This document shows positions 1-8,579 of a stretch of DNA of 64,000 nt, piece by piece. Source of the stretch: Brevibacillus agri (GTDB lineage Bacteria > Bacillota > Bacilli > Brevibacillales > Brevibacillaceae); contig NZ_CP026363.1 of NCBI RefSeq assembly GCF_004117055.1, forward strand, positions 3,340,001 to 3,404,000, given 5' to 3'. Numbering within the stretch: position 1 is the first letter of the stretch; each line of letters starts with the position of its first letter. The notes under the pieces were generated by a model. It ran no database searches. It had not been told where the DNA came from and saw nothing but the letters and a program-made list of their open reading frames with translations. The position numbers were made by a program, and so were the translations under genes.

Positions 1-941
1 TTGAGCACCTCTTCGGAGCGCGGACGGTAGTAGTGCTTCGCCGCGATTTCCTGGCCTTTTTTCGTGTAGAGGAATTGCAGGTACGCTTCGGCGACTTCCT
101 TAGTCTTGTGCTTTTCCGCGTACTTGTCGACGACGGTGACAGGCGGCTCCGCCAAAATGCTGATAGACGGATTGACGATCTCGAATTTGTCTTTGCCCAG
201 CTCGTTCACCGCGAGATACGCTTCGTTTTCCCAGGCGATCAGCACGTCGCCAATGCCGCGCTCGACAAAAGTAGTCGTCGATCCGCGCGCGCCCGAATCG
301 AGCACCGGGACATTTTTGAACAGCGCTGCCACGAACTCCTGTGCTTTCGCCTCGTCGCCCCCGTTTTTCTTGAGCGCATAGCCCCAGGCAGCGAGGTAGT
401 TCCATCTGGCTCCCCCGGACGTTTTCGGATTCGGCGTGATGACCGAGATGCCCGGTTTGACCAGATCGTCCCAATCCTTGATCTGCTTGGGATTACCTTT
501 GCGCACCAGAAAAACGATGGTCGAGGTGTACGGCGAGCTGTTGTCCGGAAGCTTCTTTTGCCAGTCGGCCGGGATCAGCTCGCGCTCGGCAATGGCGTCG
601 ATGTCGTAGGCGAGCGCCAATGTGACGACATCCGCCTCCAGACCGTCGATGACGGAGCGGGACTGCTTGCCGGAACCACCGTGAGACTGCTTGATCGTGA
701 CCGATTGTCCGGTTTTTGCCTTCCACTCCTGGGCAAATTCCGCGTTAACCTCCTGGTAAAATTCTCTCGTCGGGTCGTAGGAGACATTGAGCAGCTCTAC
801 AGTCTGGGCGCTGCCCCCCGCCTCTGTCCCGCTCGTTCCCGTTCCTGTCGACGCAGCGGAGCATCCGCCCAAAGCGATAGCCAAAGCGACGATGCCGATG
901 CGTTGCAGGCTGGAATGGATCTTGCCCTTTGTGGTGTTCAT
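1..941 (-). CDS. sbp: Sulfate ABC transporter substrate-binding lipoprotein (partial, 3' end off window)
   Basis: Binds sulfate (or thiosulfate) outside the membrane and passes it to an ABC importer that would lie beyond the left edge. Translating down from the ATG at 941 gives a lipoprotein signal peptide with a lipobox ending in Cys27 (ALGGC). The mature part has sulfate-binding-protein motifs: [53 protein letters not shown] and [21 protein letters not shown]. About 313 codons are present and no stop is reached, so only the last few residues are missing. The start is supported by a GGGAGTGAAGG ribosome site. A good sigma-A promoter lies 67 bases upstream. Family assignment is firm; thiosulfate preference cannot be excluded. 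Confidence 0.93.
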   Translation of the reverse strand, partial: MNTTKGKIHSSLQRIGIVALAIALGGCSAASTGTGTSGTEAGGSAQTVELLNVSYDPTREFYQEVNAEFAQEWKAKTGQSVTIKQSHGGSGKQSRSVIDGLEADVVTLALAYDIDAIAERELIPADWQKKLPDNSSPYTSTIVFLVRKGNPKQIKDWDDLVKPGISVITPNPKTSGGARWNYLAAWGYALKKNGGDEAKAQEFVAALFKNVPVLDSGARGSTTTFVERGIGDVLIAWENEAYLAVNELGKDKFEIVNPSISILAEPPVTVVDKYAEKHKTKEVAEAYLQFLYTKKGQEIAAKHYYRPRSEEVL

Positions 942-1007
942 ACTGGTAACCTTCACTCCCTGTTTTTTAATCTATACTATTTTACTCGGAATACTTAGTT
1001 ATTTACG

Positions 1008-1035
1008 ATTATACCCGCCTATTTATCGCTGTCAA
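1008..1035 (-). promoter_or_regulatory. Sigma-A promoter for the sulfate-binding protein gene
   Basis: On the minus strand TTGACA (1030-1035) and TATAAT (1008-1013) are separated by 16 bases, a near-consensus promoter. The leader to the ATG at 941 is about 60 bases. It holds an AT-rich stretch that could carry a CymR-type operator, but I see no convincing operator and no S-box riboswitch. Confidence 0.75.
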
Positions 1036-1191
1036 TCATATTCCCATCCACTTTATGCCCCATGGGCGGGCGAGGTGAGCGCGGGCAGCCGTGCAGATGA
1101 TCTTTATCGCATCAGTTGCGGCGACCGCTCCATTGAATTTTTCCCTTGCGCAAACGTATCGCGCCGCTTCCCAGAGCATTTTTGGTCCAAA

Positions 1192-1218
1192 ACAAAAAAG
1201 ACAGCAACCGGCGCTGTC
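1192..1218 (-). terminator. Rho-independent terminator
   Basis: Minus strand: GACAGC, loop GCCGGTT, GCTGTC, then six T. It sits about 35 bases after the stop of the decayed gene upstream and separates it from the sulfate-binding gene. Confidence 0.7.
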
Positions 1219-1252
1219 CCCCATGAATGCGGATTCGATTTATTCATAAACT

Positions 1253-1761
1253 TTACTCCCCGGTTCTGTCGTCTGCTGCCGCTTGAATCTGTTGCACGAC
1301 CTCTTGCGCTTCGAGCGGCGTGTGCGCCGGGAGCTCTAAAAAAGTAGCGGCCCGTTTCCTTGATTTTTTCGTAAAGCGCAAACAGTTCCGGGCCACTTTT
1401 CTCGCCGCCAGCCAGGATCGGCTCTGTATCGGTCGCGATGACGATTCCTTTGGCCCCCCCACCTTCCATGATGAACGAGAGCTTCTCATCCGTAGGAGAT
1501 AGCCAATCCTGCATAGAACGGCCGTCATAGGAGCGTATTTCCTCCGCTTCCGGCAGCACAGCTCCCGGAATGGAAAAGCCGGACAAGCTTACGTTGCTTT
1601 TTCATTTGCTGAAAAATTTGCTGTCTTTGTTACGGGCCTGTTCCATCTTTTTGTAGCAGCCAGCGCTTCCTTGTCGCCTTGGTTCATGGCATTCGCCACG
1701 TAGCCAACGAAATTCCGGCCACGATGACGACGCCGAGCAATGTCCACGAATATTTATTCAT
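1253..1761 (-). pseudogene. Small membrane-anchored hypothetical protein, several frameshifts
   Basis: The ATG at 1761 opens a frame with a signal anchor (MNKYSWTLLGVVIVAGISL), which stops after 25 codons. Coding sense continues in other frames: YVANAMNQGDKEALAATK, then MEQARNKDSK, then a longer stretch containing IRSYDGRSMQDWLSP and SFIMEGGGAKGIVIATDTEP. A final shift at a run of six A (about 1338-1343 on the plus strand) leads to LELPAHTPLEAQEVVQQIQ and a natural stop at 1253. At least three frame changes are needed to join one protein of about 165 residues. The parts are in order and followed by a terminator, so this was one gene. I do not recognise the family. Sequencing error at homopolymers could explain some shifts but hardly all. 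Confidence 0.6.
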
Positions 1762-1852
1762 AAACAAACCCCCACGTTCATTTTTTTCAAAACCGTATAA
1801 GGAGTCGACCCATTCTTGTCTGGCTTGAAATAGTATACCTAAAATATCCAAT

Positions 1853-2077
1853 CTACCAAAAAAACATAAAAAAACGGACGCCCTGTTCCTCGCCAAAAGA
1901 ATGGATGCTGGCGGCAAGCAACTTGTCATTGGCGAACTGCAGCAGCCCTGTGTTGGCACAACTGCTGCCTCCGCCGACGATCACCACATCACAGCGCAAA
2001 TCGTCCGAAATGGCAGGATAGCGTGGCGGGTTGGGAAAAGTATGCGACCAATACAGTTTGCCATTCACTAAATCCAT
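1853..2077 (-). pseudogene. FAD-dependent oxidoreductase, N-terminal remnant
   Basis: The ATG at 2077 has a GAGGGG ribosome site. It opens a frame with CDVVIVGGGSS, the dinucleotide-binding start typical of FAD-dependent amine/amino-acid oxidoreductases, preceded by LYWSHTFPNPPRYPA. After GGGSS the frame jumps directly to CANTGLLQFANDKLL, a motif that in this family lies tens of residues further on, so an internal in-frame deletion is likely. The frame ends after IHSFGEEQGVRF, and nothing of the C-terminal part remains. The gene is dead: about 75 codons of an expected 400 or more. Confidence 0.55.
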
Positions 2078-2205
2078 GCGGCAATTCCCCTCGGCATTGG
2101 TTGGTGTAGCAGCTAACCCATAGCATAACCAACAGAAGCGTTGACATCCGTCTCGCGCATTTTTTCGCTTTCGGTTATGATGAAGGGACAAAGGAGTGAA
2201 GGAAC

Positions 2206-2508
2206 GTGATTACCGTCTATGTAAAACGTCCGCATGAACAGGCGGAAAAGCTCGACATTGCCGATACCAGCTCCTTGAGCGACCTGGTGGACGGCGACTT
2301 TGAAGTGGTGGCCGACGATCATCTGGAAGGAATTTCCTTGATCGTGAATGAAGATGGGCGCGGCGTGTTGGGGAACAACTTCCCGATCACCTCGGACGGC
2401 TATTTGGACTGGGTCTACGGTCCGTGCGTGTTCGTCAAAGCCGACGGCCGTTCGCTCACGGAGGAGGACATCAGCCGGATCGACCGCTTCCTTGCGGCCA
2501 AAGTGTAA
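2206..2508 (+). CDS. Conserved hypothetical protein, DUF3846-like
   Basis: 100 residues from a GTG start at 2206 with a good AAAGGAGTGA ribosome site. The protein is acidic, soluble and has no signal. The layout resembles the small DUF3846-type proteins: a central IVNEDGRGVLGNNFPI, then a GPCVFVKADG strand and a C-terminal SLTEEDISRIDRFL helix. This match is from memory of the pattern and is weak. No enzymatic motif is visible. The gene is alone on the plus strand, ends before a strong inverted repeat and faces dut. Function unknown. Confidence 0.7.
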   Translation: MITVYVKRPHEQAEKLDIADTSSLSDLVDGDFEVVADDHLEGISLIVNEDGRGVLGNNFPITSDGYLDWVYGPCVFVKADGRSLTEEDISRIDRFLAAKV

Positions 2509-2541
2509 AAGCAGCTTGCTCGTTGCAGCGAGCGTACAGCG

Positions 2542-2608
2542 AAAAGACCCCTGATCTGCCCGCGATGTGCCGTTTGTTTCTGCACACGCTGCTTCCCAGG
2601 GGTCTTTT
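2542..2608. terminator. Bidirectional terminator between the 2206 gene and dut
   Basis: Perfect arms AAAAGACCCCT (2542-2552) and AGGGGTCTTTT (2598-2608) enclose a 45-base loop. Each arm supplies T residues in its own direction, so it can end both convergent transcripts. Confidence 0.6.
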
Positions 2609-2627
2609 CTTTGTTGGGCAGATCGGC

Positions 2628-3164
2628 CTAGCCGTTGATCCCGCTGCTGCCGAAGCCTCCCGCTCCTCTTTCCGTCTCATCCAACTCGTCGACAACCTCG
2701 AAGCGGGCGACAGGCACCAGACCGATCACACCTTGCGCGATCCGGTCGCCTTTTTTAATGAAGTAGCTGTGCGCGTCGACTTCCTCAGCCACCTCCACCT
2801 GTTTTTCGCCTGCATCCAGACACACTTTGCCGAGCTTGCCAGAAGGAATGCGGATGTTGTCCATCAACACGCACACCTCTCCGCGATACCCCGCATCGAC
2901 CGTCCCCGGCGCATTCGACAGGCGCAGCTTTGTCTTCGCGCCTATCCCGGAACGCGGGCGCACTTGCAGCTCGAACCCTTCCGGCAAGGCAAAAGCCAGT
3001 CCGGTCGGAATTTTGGCAGACTCCCCCGGAGCGATAATCGTATCTTCTACCGCTACCAGATCGAATCCGGCGTCCATCGCGCGCGCGTATTGCGGAATGA
3101 CGGCATCCGGGTGCAGTTTTTTAAGTTTCACCTGGGCAACCAGGCGCTCATTTGTCGTATTCAT
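2628..3164 (-). CDS. dut: dUTP diphosphatase (dUTPase)
   Basis: Hydrolyses dUTP to dUMP and pyrophosphate, which keeps uracil out of DNA and feeds thymidylate synthesis. The 178-residue protein has all five trimeric dUTPase motifs in order: DAGFDL (31-36), PRSGIG (70-75), GTVDAGYRGEV (87-97, with the uracil-pocket Tyr), RIAQGVI (141-147) and the C-terminal RGAGGFGSSG arm (166-175). The start is ATG 3164 with GAGGAGAG upstream; a longer frame to 3269 lacks a ribosome site. The protein is about 30 residues longer than the usual 145-150; the extra length is mostly between motifs 3 and 4 (about 106-135), as in some Bacillus and phage enzymes. Confidence 0.95.
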   Translation of the reverse strand: MNTTNERLVAQVKLKKLHPDAVIPQYARAMDAGFDLVAVEDTIIAPGESAKIPTGLAFALPEGFELQVRPRSGIGAKTKLRLSNAPGTVDAGYRGEVCVLMDNIRIPSGKLGKVCLDAGEKQVEVAEEVDAHSYFIKKGDRIAQGVIGLVPVARFEVVDELDETERGAGGFGSSGING

Positions 3165-3326
3165 CCAAGTCTCTCCTCGTCTATCGCCTCTACAGCTAAT
3201 GTCCTTCCATAGTGTACAAGATGAACCTGCATCCAGCAAGTTCGCCGCTTTTTCACTACTATTTTGCACATTTTCATAGAAAGCTCACAAATTCCTTTCT
3301 TTTTCTACGCTTTTGCTGGCGAGTTG

Positions 3327-3335
3327 TGATATAAT
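3327..3335 (+). promoter_or_regulatory. Extended -10 promoter for trhO
   Basis: TGATATAAT is a TGN-extended consensus -10 element 50 bases before the TTG start of trhO. No good -35 is seen, as is usual for extended -10 promoters. Confidence 0.55.
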
Positions 3336-3384
3336 CACCGTTGCGTCATAAACTACAATTGAACAAGAAAGGTGGAATTGTACC

Positions 3385-4326
3385 TTGCAAGTACAAAAAC
3401 CATACCGTATTTTGCTTTACTACAAGTACACTCCAGTGGACAACTATGAGGAGTATGCTGCTGAACACTTGCAATTTTGCAAGGAGATTGGACTGAAGGG
3501 ACGGATTATCGTCGCTCCCGAGGGCATCAACGGAACCGTATCCGGCACCATCGAGCAGACAGACGCCTACATGGAGTATGTGAGAAAAGACCCGCGTTTT
3601 GCCGACATGTGGTTTAAAATAGATGAGGCGGACGGGCACGCGTTCAAAAAAATGTTCGTTCGCGCGAAAAAAGAGCTGGTGACCTGGCGCCTGGAAAAAG
3701 ATGTCGACCCGAACGTCAAAACAGGAAAATACTTGAGCCCGAAAGAATTTTACGAAATGATGCAGCAAGAGGACGTCGTGATCCTCGACGGCCGCAACTA
3801 CTATGAATACGACCTCGGTCACTTCCGCGGCGCGATCCGTCCGGAAGTCGATTCCTCCCGCGAGTTTCCTGAGTGGATCGCGAAAAACATGAGCCAGTTC
3901 AAGGACAAAAAAGTCCTCACCTACTGCACAGGCGGCATTCGCTGCGAAAAGCTGACCGGCGTGCTGCTGGAACAAGGCTTTAAAGATGTGTACCAGCTCC
4001 ACGGCGGAATCGTCACCTACGGAAAAGATCCGGAAGTAAAAGGCCGCCTGTGGGACGGAAAATGCTACGTGTTCGACGAGCGCATCTCCGTACCGATCAA
4101 CCACACCGAAGAAGACGTGGTGATCGGCCGCTGCTACTACTGCGGTACTGTCGAAGACCGCTACGTGAACTGCGCCAATCCTTTCTGCAACAAGCAGCAC
4201 TTCTGCTGCCCGGAATGCGAGCAAAAATACAAGCGTTCCTGCTCCGACGAATGCCGCGAGCATCCGCGCAACCGCTTCGTCGAAGAAGAAAAAGCGAAGC
4301 TGCAAGCTGCCGGAGCGAACGCATAA
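3385..4326 (+). CDS. trhO: tRNA uridine(34) hydroxylase TrhO (rhodanese-domain)
   Basis: Member of the YceA/YbfQ/TrhO family, which installs 5-hydroxyuridine at wobble position 34 of tRNA in an oxygen-dependent way. The 313-residue protein has the N-terminal acylphosphatase-like domain (about 5-100, with VAPEGINGT). A rhodanese domain follows (about 115-225) with the active-site loop YCTGGIRC and Cys181. The C-terminal segment is Cys-rich (about 240-290, CYYCG and CCPEC), typical of the longer Gram-positive form and probably metal-binding. The start is TTG 3385 with AAAGGTGG ten bases before. It is monocistronic, with an extended -10 promoter and a strong terminator. Confidence 0.92.
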   Translation: MQVQKPYRILLYYKYTPVDNYEEYAAEHLQFCKEIGLKGRIIVAPEGINGTVSGTIEQTDAYMEYVRKDPRFADMWFKIDEADGHAFKKMFVRAKKELVTWRLEKDVDPNVKTGKYLSPKEFYEMMQQEDVVILDGRNYYEYDLGHFRGAIRPEVDSSREFPEWIAKNMSQFKDKKVLTYCTGGIRCEKLTGVLLEQGFKDVYQLHGGIVTYGKDPEVKGRLWDGKCYVFDERISVPINHTEEDVVIGRCYYCGTVEDRYVNCANPFCNKQHFCCPECEQKYKRSCSDECREHPRNRFVEEEKAKLQAAGANA

Positions 4327-4344
4327 GCAAACGAAAAACAAAGC

Positions 4345-4382
4345 AAGCTGACTGTCCCTTGTGGTAGTCAGCTTGTTTTTTT
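4345..4382 (+). terminator. Terminator after trhO
   Basis: AAGCTGACT (4345-4353) pairs with AGTCAGCTT (4366-4374), followed by G and seven T. Confidence 0.85.
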
Positions 4383-4557
4383 GCGCCTCTCGTCCCGGTG
4401 CGGATAAATAAGATGCTGTCGTTTCGAAATGCACCTTGATTCAGCCGATCTTTTCGGTTGTCTCCAAACGCAATCTCCTTCATAATAAACAAAGTGTTCG
4501 CAAAAATGGAAATCTCATCCTTTTGCTACATTTCGTTCTTTTTGCTTGGGAGGTGCT

Positions 4558-4761
4558 ATGGAAAAGAAGATAAGCATCGTCATCGGTTTTTTGGTCGGAC
4601 TTGTTTTCGTCAACTACGAGATCGACTATAATTTCCTGTTCGATCTGGGGATCAAGCCCGAGCCTGTGCGGCTTGCCGTGAAGCTGATCGGCTTGCTCAG
4701 CACCCTCATCTGCGGCCTGACGCTGATTTTCGACGCGTGGCGAGCGATGCGCTCAAGCTGA
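4558..4761 (+). CDS. Small hypothetical membrane protein
   Basis: 67 residues from ATG 4558, which has a GGGAGGTG ribosome site; an in-frame ATG 12 bases upstream has none. There are two hydrophobic segments, about 5-20 (ISIVIGFLVGLVFV) and 40-60 (VKLIGLLSTLICGLTLIF), with a charged linker and a short basic tail. Function unknown. It lies 18 bases before the Nudix gene on the same strand and may be cotranscribed with it. Confidence 0.7.
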   Translation: MEKKISIVIGFLVGLVFVNYEIDYNFLFDLGIKPEPVRLAVKLIGLLSTLICGLTLIFDAWRAMRSS

Positions 4762-4779
4762 TAAGCGGAGGAAACGCCC

Positions 4780-5247
4780 ATGAATAACTATATTTCGACC
4801 ATGCGCAAGCTCATCGGTCACGAGACGTTGTTGACAGTAGGCTGCGGCGCTATTTTGGAAGACGACCAGGGACGCATTTTGTTGCAGCAAAAATACAACC
4901 GGATATGGGGCATTCCCGGCGGCCTGTTGGAAATCGGCGAGACGTTTGCGGAGACGATCCACCGCGAAGTGCTTGAGGAAACGAACCTCATCGTCAAAGC
5001 AATGCAACTGTTTGGCATCTACTCCGGGAAAAACGGTTTTGCCCAGTACGCCAATGGGGACAAGGTGTTTAGCGTTCAGCTCATTTTTCATGTCACCGAC
5101 TACACAGGCACCGTCCATCCCAATGAAGAGAGTACCGGACAGCCTGAATCCTCATCAGGCTCCGTTCATTCTGGACTGGGCAAACGGCGCAACAACGCCA
5201 ATTGTCAAATAAAGTCCAGGTCCCGGCTCGCCTGCCGCCGAAGCTGA
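4780..5247 (+). CDS. Nudix hydrolase with a frameshifted C-terminus
   Basis: A Nudix pyrophosphohydrolase of the ADP-ribose/MutT type. The Nudix box is complete at residues 48-70 (GGLLEIGETFAETIHREVLEETNL), with Asn in place of the usual last Gly. After NEES (about 5128) the family normally has a short R-F-F strand and an L-P segment followed by a conserved helix. Here that helix (LNPHQAPFILDWANG) sits in another frame and would stop at 5212, while the open frame runs on as low-complexity sequence to 5247. A small deletion and frameshift is the simplest reading. The altered end overlaps the convergent HAD gene by 43 bases; the old end would overlap by 8. The Nudix fold may still form, but function is doubtful. 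Confidence 0.65.
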   Translation: MNNYISTMRKLIGHETLLTVGCGAILEDDQGRILLQQKYNRIWGIPGGLLEIGETFAETIHREVLEETNLIVKAMQLFGIYSGKNGFAQYANGDKVFSVQLIFHVTDYTGTVHPNEESTGQPESSSGSVHSGLGKRRNNANCQIKSRSRLACRRS

Positions 5248-5908
5248 ACAGCCGGGAGCGCGATTCCGATCACTTCCGCCAGATCGGCAATGACGGCGTC
5301 CGCCTCGGCAGCCGCAGCAAACTGATCGCTGCGTTTCCAGACCGCTTTCATCCCGACGGCTCGGCTGGCACGCACGTCGTTTTCCGGATGATCGCCCACG
5401 TATATCGCTTGCTCCGGCGGTACGCGCAGCTTGGATAGCGCCCGTTGAAAAATCGCCGGGTCGGGCTTGCGCAATCCTTCCCATTCCGAAATCAGTACCG
5501 CCTCGAAAAAATGCGCGATGCCGAGCGCCTGCAAATTGGCGTACTGGAACTGTCCAAACCCGTTTGAGATCAGCCCGAGCTTGATGCCCTGCTGTTGCAG
5601 TTGTCCAAGCGTCTCGTGCAGATGAGGAAAAGCAATGCAATGTTGCGGAAACTGGCTGATATAGTCTTGCAGCAAAAACGAAGCGTCCAGATCGGGAATG
5701 GCGAACTCCGCGACAAGCTGCTCGTACACTTTGTCTTTCCATACATACCCGTGCTGGTCCAGCTCGATAAAACGCTCGCAAAAGACATCCTTTTGGACAA
5801 GCTGCAGCGCGCCAATTCGCTCGTACTGATCGTGTACGAATCGCAGAAGAGACGTGTCGCGGTCCAGCAAAGTGCCGTCCAAATCAAAAAGCACAGCCTG
5901 AATCGTCA
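5205..5908 (-). CDS. HAD-superfamily phosphatase
   Basis: A haloacid-dehalogenase family hydrolase, probably a phosphatase for a small phosphorylated metabolite. The 234-residue protein has motif I DLDGTL near the N-terminus (nucleophile and acid Asp), motif II LISNG, the motif III lysine in EGLRKPDPAIF, and motif IV YVGDHPENDV. An alpha-helical C1 cap lies between about residues 17 and 90. The ATG at 5908 is chosen because of its GGAG site; a longer frame to 6026 would overlap the amidase promoter region. The substrate cannot be deduced. It is convergent with the Nudix gene and divergent from the amidase. Confidence 0.85.
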
Positions 5909-6045
5909 TGCCCAAGCACTCCTGTCTTCTTTTTGGTTTGCGGGCGCTACCCGTTACACCCGCTTCTGTTTCTCTGCCATTTTCCCGCTTCCCTGCTTTT
6001 GGTAAAATAAGAATGGTCAAATCCATCAGAAAAAGGTGAAAACTC

Positions 6046-7500
6046 GTGTCACCAAATTATGAAGCAAGCATTCTCGAATGGCAAGCAGCAATGGAAGAAG
6101 GAAAAACCACCTCGAGGGAGCTGACGCTTTCCTTTTTGGAGCGAATCGCGGCCTACGACAAACAGGGGCCTTATATCAACGCGATCAGCGAAATCAATCC
6201 GGACGCCCTGTTCATTGCCGAAGCACTCGACCGGGAGCGCGCCGTCTCGGGCAGTCGCGGCCCGCTGCACGGCATCCCCGTTCTCATCAAGGACAACATC
6301 GCGACCAAAGACAATATGCACACGACAGCCGGCTCGCTGGCACTGGCCGATTCCTACGCGGCGGCCGACTCCTTTGTCGCGGCGCGGCTGCGGGAAGCGG
6401 GAGCCGTCATTTTGGGCAAAACCAACCTGACCGAGTGGGCGAACTTCATGGCCGACCTGATGCCAAACGGCTACAGCTCGCGCGGCGGACAAGTCCGCAA
6501 TCCGTACGGCCCCGGCACGTTTGATGTAGGCGGCTCCAGTTCAGGCTCGGGGGCAAGCATTGCAGCAGGCTTCGCCGTCGCGGCGGTCGGAACGGAAACA
6601 TCCGGCTCCATCCTGCACCCTGCGGAAAAAAATTCGCTGGTCGGGATCAAACCAACGGTCGGCCTCATTAGCCGCCGCGGCATTATTCCGATTTCCCACA
6701 GCCAGGACACGGCCGGGCCGATGACCAGAAGCGTCACCGACGCAGCGATTTTGCTGGGCGCTCTCGCAGGAGTCGATCCCAAAGACCCGGCGACGGAAAA
6801 AAGCGTTGGCATCGCGCAGCGCGATTACCTCCCCTTCCTCGATGCGAACGGTCTGCAAGGCGCGCGAATTGGCGTCGTCCGCTCCCGCTTTCTGGCAAAA
6901 TGCTCTGAGGAAGAAGTCGCGCTTTACGAAGCGGCTCTTTCGCAACTGCGAGAGGCTGGCGCGACGCTGATTGATCCTGTCCGCATCCCGACAGAAGACG
7001 CGGAGTGGAGCTCCCACGTTTTGATGCACGAGTTTAAAGCAGGCATCCAGGCGTATTTGAAAAACTTTGCGCCAACCTATCCGCTTCGCACCTTGAAGGA
7101 CATTATCGCCTTTAATCGCGAGCACGAAGCAAGAGCGCTTCGCTACGGACAAGACATTCTGGAGCAGTCGGAAGAGACGAGCGGCACGTTGACCGAGCCG
7201 GCCTATTTGCGCCAGCGGCTGTACGATCTCGAAATGTCGCAGCGCCAAGGGATTGATGCCGCCGTCAGCGAACACGCGCTGGACGCCCTGCTCTTCCCCG
7301 GCAGCACAGGCTACGCCATTCCTGCCAAAGCGGGCTATCCGTCCATTACAGTACCTGCGGGCTACACGTCGGAAGGAAAGCCTTTCGGGATCACGCTGAC
7401 CGGACTGGCCTTCACCGAGTCGGTGCTGCTTCGTCTGGCTTACGCTTACGAGCAAGCAACGTTGCTGCGCGTGCCACCCGTATTGTCGGACAAGGCCTGA
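6046..7500 (+). CDS. Amidase signature family enzyme
   Basis: Hydrolyses an amide bond, using the Ser-cisSer-Lys triad of the amidase signature family. In the 484-residue protein the triad is Lys82 (GIPVLIKDNI), the cis-Ser in GGSSSGSGAS (about 163-171) and nucleophile Ser188 (VGTETSGSI). The rest of the signature fits (TAGSLAL, ILGKTNLTEWANF). It is a stand-alone amidase, not GatA: there is no gatB or gatC nearby and the sequence resembles the secondary amidases of bacilli. The start is GTG 6046 with AAAAAGGTG. A terminator follows. The substrate is unknown. Confidence 0.9.
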   Translation: MSPNYEASILEWQAAMEEGKTTSRELTLSFLERIAAYDKQGPYINAISEINPDALFIAEALDRERAVSGSRGPLHGIPVLIKDNIATKDNMHTTAGSLALADSYAAADSFVAARLREAGAVILGKTNLTEWANFMADLMPNGYSSRGGQVRNPYGPGTFDVGGSSSGSGASIAAGFAVAAVGTETSGSILHPAEKNSLVGIKPTVGLISRRGIIPISHSQDTAGPMTRSVTDAAILLGALAGVDPKDPATEKSVGIAQRDYLPFLDANGLQGARIGVVRSRFLAKCSEEEVALYEAALSQLREAGATLIDPVRIPTEDAEWSSHVLMHEFKAGIQAYLKNFAPTYPLRTLKDIIAFNREHEARALRYGQDILEQSEETSGTLTEPAYLRQRLYDLEMSQRQGIDAAVSEHALDALLFPGSTGYAIPAKAGYPSITVPAGYTSEGKPFGITLTGLAFTESVLLRLAYAYEQATLLRVPPVLSDKA

Positions 7501-7537
7501 GCCGCCTGCCGCACCTGATTCATCCCACCCATTGGCA

Positions 7538-7571
7538 AGGCCAACCGCTGATATTCCGGTTGGCCTTTTTC
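7538..7571 (+). terminator. Terminator after the amidase
   Basis: AAGGCCAACCG (7538-7548) pairs with CGGTTGGCCTT (7556-7567), followed by a T run. Confidence 0.8.
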
Positions 7572-7666
7572 TGTAGCTTGCCAGCATGTCCAGATCGTGA
7601 CATGATGAAGCAAGCTGGCTTTCCTCTCAACCAAACAGCCGACAAATGAATCGGAGGACTTTTGCC

Positions 7667-8143
7667 TTGAGCCACATTCGTTTACGTCCGACAACAGCAG
7701 ACGATTTGCCCACATTTTACGCCCAACAGCTTGACCCGGAAGCAAACCGCATGGCCGCCTTCACGGCCAAGAACCCGAGCGACCGCGAACCGTTTGCAGC
7801 GCATTGGAACAAGCTGTTGGCAGATGAATCCATTCACAAAATGACCGTGCTTGCGGATGAAAAGATCGCTGGTTACATCGTGCACTTCGAGCAATTCGGC
7901 CATCCTTCCGTCGGCTACTGGCTCGGAACGGAATACTGGGGCAAGGGCATCGCGACGACGGTGCTGCAAACATTTTTGCAGCTCATCCCCGCTCGTCCCG
8001 TCTACGCCCGCGTCGCCAAGGACAATGTCGGCTCGATTCGCGTCCTGCAAAAGTGCGGTTTTCAGACCGTTGGGGAGGACAAAGGGTTTTCCGCTGCGCG
8101 CGGCAGCGAGGTTGAAGAGTTTATCATGCGGCGAGAAGCTTGA
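7667..8143 (+). CDS. GNAT-family acetyltransferase (RimJ/RimL-like)
   Basis: Acetyl-CoA-dependent N-acetyltransferase of 158 residues. It begins with the IRLRPTTADD strand of RimJ/RimL-type proteins, has the acetyl-CoA loop as YWGKGIATTVLQ, and ends with the VAKDNVGSIRVLQKCGF block that marks this subfamily. TTG 7667 is chosen because CGGAGGA lies 9 bases before it; an upstream in-frame ATG at 7646 lacks a site. It is monocistronic after the amidase terminator. The acceptor is unknown. Confidence 0.85.
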   Translation: MSHIRLRPTTADDLPTFYAQQLDPEANRMAAFTAKNPSDREPFAAHWNKLLADESIHKMTVLADEKIAGYIVHFEQFGHPSVGYWLGTEYWGKGIATTVLQTFLQLIPARPVYARVAKDNVGSIRVLQKCGFQTVGEDKGFSAARGSEVEEFIMRREA

Positions 8144-8272
8144 ATGAGCCGGGATGCAGCAACAGGCGTGACCGTGTGCTGCGCGCCGATTTTCCCGCTA
8201 CGCTGAAACTTCTAGTATCTTCCAATCGGATATCCGAGAGAACGAGTCTGCTTGCACAGGAGGGAAAAAATT

Positions 8273-8443
8273 ATGGCTGTAGTCTCCAACGTGTTGGTAG
8301 CGGTTTTGCTGTTTGCCTGGGCGGGGGCGGAGGTGCTTTTGGAGCCTGCGATGGGCAAATGGCGAACTCGCCTTGTCTTTTTTCTTTCCCTCGTTGTCAT
8401 CAGTGGCGTGATCTACTGGAGCGGCTATTGGTGGAAAAGCTGA
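8273..8443 (+). CDS. Small hypothetical membrane protein
   Basis: 56 residues from ATG 8273 with an AGGAGGG ribosome site 9 bases upstream. There are two hydrophobic stretches, about 3-20 (AVVSNVLVAVLLFAWAGA) and 34-48 (LVFFLSLVVISGVIYW), split by a short charged loop. The C-terminus is aromatic and basic. No family recognised. It ends before a bidirectional terminator shared with the convergent gene. Confidence 0.65.
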   Translation: MAVVSNVLVAVLLFAWAGAEVLLEPAMGKWRTRLVFFLSLVVISGVIYWSGYWWKS

Positions 8444-8537
8444 TCGCATCGAAGATTTCGACGCGAGCGGAGAGCGGCGTACGGACAGCTTTTCCGCTCG
8501 TGGCGCAAAAGACGTCTTCTCCTGCTCCAGCAGCCCA

Positions 8538-8579
8538 TAAAAAAACGCATCGAACCGCTACAGGTTCATGCGTTTTTTT
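8538..8579. terminator. Bidirectional terminator
   Basis: AAAAAAACGCAT and ATGCGTTTTTTT arms with an inner GAACC/GGTTC stem. It overlaps the stop codon of the minus-strand gene at 8578. Confidence 0.85.

Noticed and set aside
1104-1247. ORF starting MNKSNPHSWG with a GGGGAG site
   Set aside because: It runs through the terminator hairpin at 1192-1218 and has no protein-like pattern after it.
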